DNA of 64,000 nt from Hericium rajendrae (taxonomy: Eukaryota; Basidiomycota; Agaricomycetes; Russulales; Hericiaceae). Shown here piece after piece: positions 59,329-64,000 of the stretch. The DNA lies in assembly GCA_033439255.1 (NCBI GenBank), contig CM065879.1, forward strand, positions 1,406,501 to 1,470,500, given 5' to 3'. Both the position numbers and the translations under genes were made by a program. The first letter of the stretch is position 1, and every line of letters begins with the position of its first letter. The notes beneath the pieces were generated by a model. The model was not told the origin of the DNA and searched no databases. It saw nothing but the letters and a program-made list of their open reading frames with translations.

Positions 59329-62090
59329 TCAACCCTGCCCTTCCTCATTCCCGTATGCATTGCTTTTGTGCTTCGGCGTGAAAGTCCACGCCTCCGGTGC
59401 AGGCCCCAAGAACATCTCAGAGATCTTGACCCAGTCGCGGCTGTCGCCGCTCGCCAGCAGCGTTTCTGCACTGTCGTCAGCCTTGTCATGAGATCGAGAT
59501 AATGCACACTCACCGAGGTCGTCGCGCCCGCGGAAGAGCGGGGCGCGGTCGTTGATGCGGCCGGGGATGTGCTCAAGGAGGCCGAGGGGCACGTAGCGAT
59601 ACTGGAAGGAGAGCGCCTCGCAGAGGTAGCGCCGGGTCGTATTGACACCCGCGGTATCTGACCCGAAATGGCTGCACGACCATCCTCGTTAGTCTCTCAA
59701 AGTCTTGAACAAAAGCTGAGATGCTCACTTTAACCCGTATTCTGCGTACTAGTAAGACGATGATGTGAAAGACGGTGAATAGCGAACGCATGGAGATCAA
59801 AGGGCATGCATACCTTCCTGATCCCCTCTAGCCGCTCGCGCGAGCTGATATCCCACTCACGCCGTTCTTTGATCTCGGTGAATATCCACGGCTTGATCAA
59901 TGCGCCGCGCGCAACCATGACGCCGTCCACGCCGCTCTGCTCGACCGCGCCCCAGTAGTCTTGTGACGAGAAGCAGTCACCACCGCCGAAAATGGGAATG
60001 CGCGGCACTGGCGACAAGGTAAATGTCCAGACACAGAGCAGGAAGCAGTGAGCGGCAACTTACGGTCCTCGTCGGCTTCGCGGGCCCGGACGGCGTCGAC
60101 GCATTCTTTGATATAGTCCCAGTCTGCGAGCTTGGTATATCGCTGTTGCCTTGTCCGGCCATGCAGCTGACGCAGCCTCAGTCAACACCAAGATGCAATC
60201 AGAGAAAATCCCAGAAGTACTTACTGACATCGCAGAGATGCCGCACTCGGAGCTCAAAGAGCTCAATCTAGGCATCAACTTATGCGCAGTATTCTTCCCC
60301 TCCTTCACGCCCGTCCGGAGCTTCACCGTCAGCGGAATCTCGCCCAACGCCCTATTCATCCCCGTCAGGATCTTCGCCAGCCGTCCCGGCATATCGAGCA
60401 CTGTCCGCTTGTTCAGTGACAATCAATAACTCGCGATGAACGAGACGCCTACATGCAGAGCCGCTGCCCGTGCGGAACACGAGGTCGATCGGGCAGCCGC
60501 AGTTGAGGTCCACAAAGTCAACGCCCGCACCGCACTCCCGCGCGATGACCTCCGCACAGGGCACGAGCGATGCGGGCTTGCCGCCTGCGAGCTGCACGCC
60601 GAACATCTGCTCGGAGGGGTGCCGCCGCACGAGCGACCATTCCTCCTTCGAGCCGCCGAGGAACGAGTTCGAGAGGCCCACTGTGCGGGTGTGTGAGGGT
60701 GATTGGGGTGAAGGGAGGGAAATAGACGCACTTTCGCCGCAGGTGATGTCGGCGCCGTAGGAGACGCAGACGCGTCGGAATGGCTGGGATCGGTAGGATG
60801 TTAGCTGGAACACAAACACTGATCAGATGACCTTACGAGGTTCCCGACGGTAGTGAGAGGTGCTAGGTCTGCCAGGCATGGATCAAATACGAGTATATGC
60901 GCGGAGATGCAATGACGTACAAGTCTTTTCGGACCAATTGAGGCGTTTTTTCTCCACCATGCGGATGGGCACGTCTGGAGTGTCTATCTGTGCCGCAGCT
61001 TCATCTGCTGAAGACTTGGTAGGCGCTGGTTCGGGGCCATTTGCGACGGCGGCGGGAGGCTCTTCAGCTGGCTCCTGTGCCACGACATCCGCCGTGTCGG
61101 AAGTAATTTCTATAGGTTGTGCCTCGTCGGTTCGGGTATCCGCCTTACCCTCTTCATTGTTCTGCTTCTCCAACTCACGAAGGTATGCATCGGTAATAGG
61201 ATGAGGATACTGCCTTCGTCGTCAGCCTGGGCAGCGATAAGAAAAGTTGGACTCCTACTTTTTTCGTTCGGAGGAGCTTGAGGGTGGGGCCATTCATGAA
61301 GTTCAGCTCTGCTGTTGCGACGAGGGACACCTTTTTCTTCTCCGGATTTTCGACTGACCTCGGCACGCCATCCTCGCTATCCTGAACATGGCCTCCAAGA
61401 AAGCGACATTTATAGCCGTGGCGGCATGCCCCCGTCTCCTCAAAAATAGGACAAGTCGTATCGGGATCAATAGAAGTTGGGGTCTTGCCATCAACTTCCG
61501 CGTTCTTGCCATCCACGGTCGGATCGGACTCTGCGTGCCTCTGGACGAACGGCGGTGTATCGCTCAAATCCGCGACAGCAGGAAAGTAGATATCGCGGGG
61601 TTTTGCAACCAGATAGGAAGGGATGTCATGGTTGTATCGGCAGCTGCATGGTCATCGAAATTGAGTAGAACACGATCACGGCACGACAGCATACGCACTC
61701 TGAGCCAAACTCACACGAGCCGCCGCTGGCGACCTTCCAGCAGAGGTCGAGCTCGTCATGCACCTTTCCCCAGCGTCTGCCCTTGTTCGAGCCACGGTTT
61801 TTCTTCTTCTCCTCTCTCGAGAGCTTTTTCTTCTGTGCACCACTGAGCCTCACCTTCTTCTCCGGAGGGTCGCCATCGGTGTTTGCTTCAACTTCAGCTG
61901 CCGATCGCTTGGTATGGCTCGTGCTGCCTTCGGCTGCATCGTCGTCCGGTGCTCGTAATATCGTATTATCCCCGGAGAGAAGGTATCTACGCGATTAAAG
62001 CATGACTATAAGTCAGCCAGACGAAGCAGAACATACTGTGATTTGACCGGTGCAGTGCCGAGAGGGTATGGATTTGCAGTTCCCGGCATA
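59329..62090 (-). CDS. DUS3: tRNA-dihydrouridine synthase Dus3
   Basis: FMN enzyme that reduces U47 in the tRNA variable loop. Start [18 protein letters not shown]; a basic segment ([20 protein letters not shown]) precedes the first CCCH zinc finger ([20 protein letters not shown] with CRYNHD after an intron), then the second, [20 protein letters not shown]. The linker contains [20 protein letters not shown]. The TIM barrel has [31 protein letters not shown] and the catalytic [20 protein letters not shown], then [38 protein letters not shown], interrupted by an intron after AMS, and [19 protein letters not shown] with [20 protein letters not shown] follow. The end is [20 protein letters not shown] and GNEEGQG. 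The catalytic Cys is intact. It converges with the UBA/UIM gene (134 bp between stops). Confidence 0.92.
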
Positions 62091-62701
62091 GTGCTCGCAC
62101 CTGACTTTTGCATCAGAAAACCAAAAGCAAACAAGTGTAGTAACTTACTGTAACTTGGAGATTGACCGTAAATATTGATCTGCTTTAGCAAAGGCAAAGC
62201 ATGCCGGCTCGGGCACGGCTCGGGGATCGCGAGCCGGCAACTACCGGATTGATCAGCCCGAGCCGGCGACGCTAGTGATTCCGACTCGCTGATGTCTAAG
62301 TTCGTCCGGCGTGCTCAACTTGTCGAGTTTTCATCGACCTTGACATGGACACGCGGACGAAGCCAGCCCGAGCATTTTGGCCCAGCTGGATAAAGTAGCT
62401 GGCTGCGCGCATATCTCTAGGCGAGGATGTCCAGTGAAGTTGAAGGTCGGTCAGACTATTCATCCCGGAAGGTGAGCTCAGGTTTTCGACTGTTTTCGAC
62501 ATATGGAAGCTCCGTCTTGCCCGCATTTCAATATCCCCCCGCTATAAGTAGGTACCACTTGGGGCATTAGCCAATTCAGCCTGGTTACATCGCCAAAATG
62601 GTTTTGTGCCAACTAATTTCAGCCAACTCATCGTCCGTAGCTGCAATTCCCTCAAGAAGCTGAAGTTGATCTAGAATTCGTGTCCGGCAGTTGGCAAGTG
62701 C
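62091..62701. other. Spacer with 12-bp inverted repeat
   Basis: DUS3 promoter side. GCCGGCTCGGGC (62203-62214) and GCCCGAGCCGGC (62256-62267) form a perfect inverted repeat; GGCTCGGG recurs between them. No gene seen. Confidence 0.5.
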
Positions 62702-63154
62702 TTGAACGACCCGATGGTGACGTTTAGCGAATTCGTGCGTCGCCTGCGCGCGAACCACCCCGACTTTGCGTATCTCCACGTCGTCGAGCCACGCATCAAC
62801 GGCGAGGACTTCCAGGCCGTCGTAACGGAGACCAACGAGCCACTGCGCCAGATCTGGGCGCCAAAGCCGTTCATCGCGACCGGCGGATTCACGCGTGAGG
62901 AAGTGATCAAAGTTGCGGACGAGAAGGACGTCCTGGTCGGATCCGGGCACCCATATATCTGCAACGTGAGTCTACTTTGTATGGGAGTCAGCAACGGTTG
63001 CTGATGTTTTTTATATCCGCAGCCCGACCTGCCGCTTCGCTTGAAGGCGGGCCGCCCTTTGACGAAATAAAACCGAGCCACCATCTACACGGGCGGGCCT
63101 GATGCCATTGAGGGCTACACCGACTATCCGTTCTTTACTGAGATTCAGGCTTAA
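62702..63154 (+). pseudogene. C-terminal fragment of an Old Yellow Enzyme gene
   Basis: Covers only roughly the last third of an OYE/NADH:flavin oxidoreductase: VTFSEFVRRLRANHPDFAYL, HVVEPRINGEDFQAVV, RQIWAPKPFIATGGFTREEV, VADEKDVLVGSGHPYICN, a 58-bp intron with GT-AG ends, PDLPLRLKAGRPLTK, and a tail ending GYTDYPFFTEIQA. A TAA near 63068 replaces the Tyr codon expected after PLTK. The first 200 or more residues with the FMN-binding motifs are absent; homology starts abruptly near 62700. It is a truncated duplicate of an OYE gene like the one that starts at 63776. Confidence 0.8.
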
Positions 63155-63775
63155 TTTTACTCTACTTAGTGGTCAGAGTATGCGCTTTCAGTGTATAAGA
63201 ATATGAATATCAGAATATTGCCAGCCATCTGCATCGTTGCTCAATGGAAAGTTGCGTGAGGCCATCGTTCGGCCACGGCCAATGCGACGCCGCGTACCCA
63301 GATAGATCAGTCAGCCGTTTTCCCCAGAACGTTCTGTTCTCGCAGTCATTGGACAACACTTCAACGTGGAATCCGCGGTCTTGCTGTTCTCGAAGCCCAT
63401 GTGTGATTCAAACGCGAAATATGGACGATGACCTCGGACACACTAGGCCCTCGCTAGACGATGCCTGAACAATGGCGTTGTTACTATCCCTTGATTGCGA
63501 GTATTGCGATGGGGTTCGCGAACGGAGATGATGTGGTGGTGTCTTCCCCAATCTTTCGATAATGATGCTTCCCCAACGCAGCTGCTCCTTTCAATACGGT
63601 AATCTCCTTCATTAGAAGCTGCTGCATGCCCGACGACCGAGAGTCTGACTCAACAAGACAGACCCGGCAAGCTCTGCTCGCCGCAACCTCATCGCGTACG
63701 ACTTGTAATTCTATGGTCTCTACATAAGATGCGACTCAGTCATCCATCATTGACCCAACAAGCCCGTTTCACACC
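63155..63775. other. OYE promoter region
   Basis: No gene seen between the OYE fragment and the OYE gene that starts at 63776. Confidence 0.4.
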
Positions 63776-64000
63776 ATGTCTTCCACACCAAAGCTCTTCC
63801 AGCCAATTCAAATCGGCGATGTCACGCTGCAGCATCGCGTCGTAATGGCACCTCTCACGCGATGCAGAGCCAACGCGGCACACGAGCACTGTGAGGCAGC
63901 TATCGAATACTACGCTCAGCGCGCCAGTATTCCCGGGACGTTCCTCTTCACGGAGGGCACGTTTCCTTCGCCTGAGCTGGGCGGATACGTCAATGTCCCC
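63776..64000 (+). CDS. Old Yellow Enzyme, 5' partial
   Basis: N-terminus of an NADH:flavin oxidoreductase (OYE/12-oxophytodienoate reductase type) cut by the window end. MSSTPKLFQPIQIGDVTLQH opens the TIM barrel; RVVMAPLTRCRAN is the FMN-binding MAPLTR motif; IEYYAQRASIPGTFLFTEGT is the usual second strand. The frame is open to the end of the window. Substrates are typically alpha,beta-unsaturated carbonyls. It follows a truncated relative on the same strand. Confidence 0.9.
   Translation, partial: MSSTPKLFQPIQIGDVTLQHRVVMAPLTRCRANAAHEHCEAAIEYYAQRASIPGTFLFTEGTFPSPELGGYVNVP

Overview
The window is nuclear DNA from a filamentous basidiomycete, most likely an Agaricomycete. The evidence is short (about 40-70 bp) GT-AG introns in nearly every gene, compact gene spacing, a basidiomycete-style F-box/LRR gene, a TET/JBP-type dioxygenase, a copper-fist regulator, Δ12 desaturases and several lineage-restricted unknown families. 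I saw no bacterial operon, CRISPR array, rRNA or convincing tRNA, and no retroviral, LTR or Polinton-like element.

Layout. 1-1.4 kb: broken kinesin fragment running off the left edge. 2.1-4.0 kb (-): TET/JBP-like dioxygenase with a three-unit minisatellite at its 5' end. 5.7-12.9 kb: an island of genes with no recognised function, including three tandem paralogues (7.2, 11.2 and 12.1 kb) and a diverged member of an F-box/nucleotidyltransferase-like family (10.1 kb). 13.0-14.0 kb: a non-autonomous DNA transposon with terminal inverted repeats (TIRs) and a perfect 8-bp target-site duplication (TSD). 14.1-24.4 kb: housekeeping genes (CLF1 splicing factor, an unknown protein, an F-box/LRR protein, the ribosome-associated J-protein Zuo1, and a WRN-type 3'-5' exonuclease divergent from Zuo1). 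24.5-27.7 kb (-): two damaged members of the F-box/nucleotidyltransferase-like family. 29.5-31.5 kb: copper-fist regulator. 32.8-37.2 kb (+): two apparently intact members of that family. 37.5-46.8 kb: alanine transaminase, Rrp9, HMG-CoA lyase with a 6-nt microexon, an alpha/beta hydrolase, and Hikeshi/Opi10. 48.5-56.0 kb: two Δ12 fatty-acid desaturases in opposite orientation around a 4-kb stretch without recognisable genes. 56.6-62.1 kb: a UBA/UIM deubiquitinase-like protein lacking the catalytic cysteine, convergent with Dus3. 62.7-64 kb: a truncated Old Yellow Enzyme (OYE) fragment followed by the 5' end of a full OYE gene that leaves the window.

Most housekeeping genes act independently (splicing, rRNA processing, tRNA modification, nascent-chain folding, Hsp70 import, lipid and amino-acid metabolism). 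The unusual content is the family of F-box-like proteins carrying a GS...DxD nucleotidyltransferase signature (five copies in 27 kb, two intact, one diverged, two broken), the three-gene unknown array, and the pairing of a TET/JBP gene with a transposon of the kind that such genes are known to accompany in fungi. All exon joins were made by eye.
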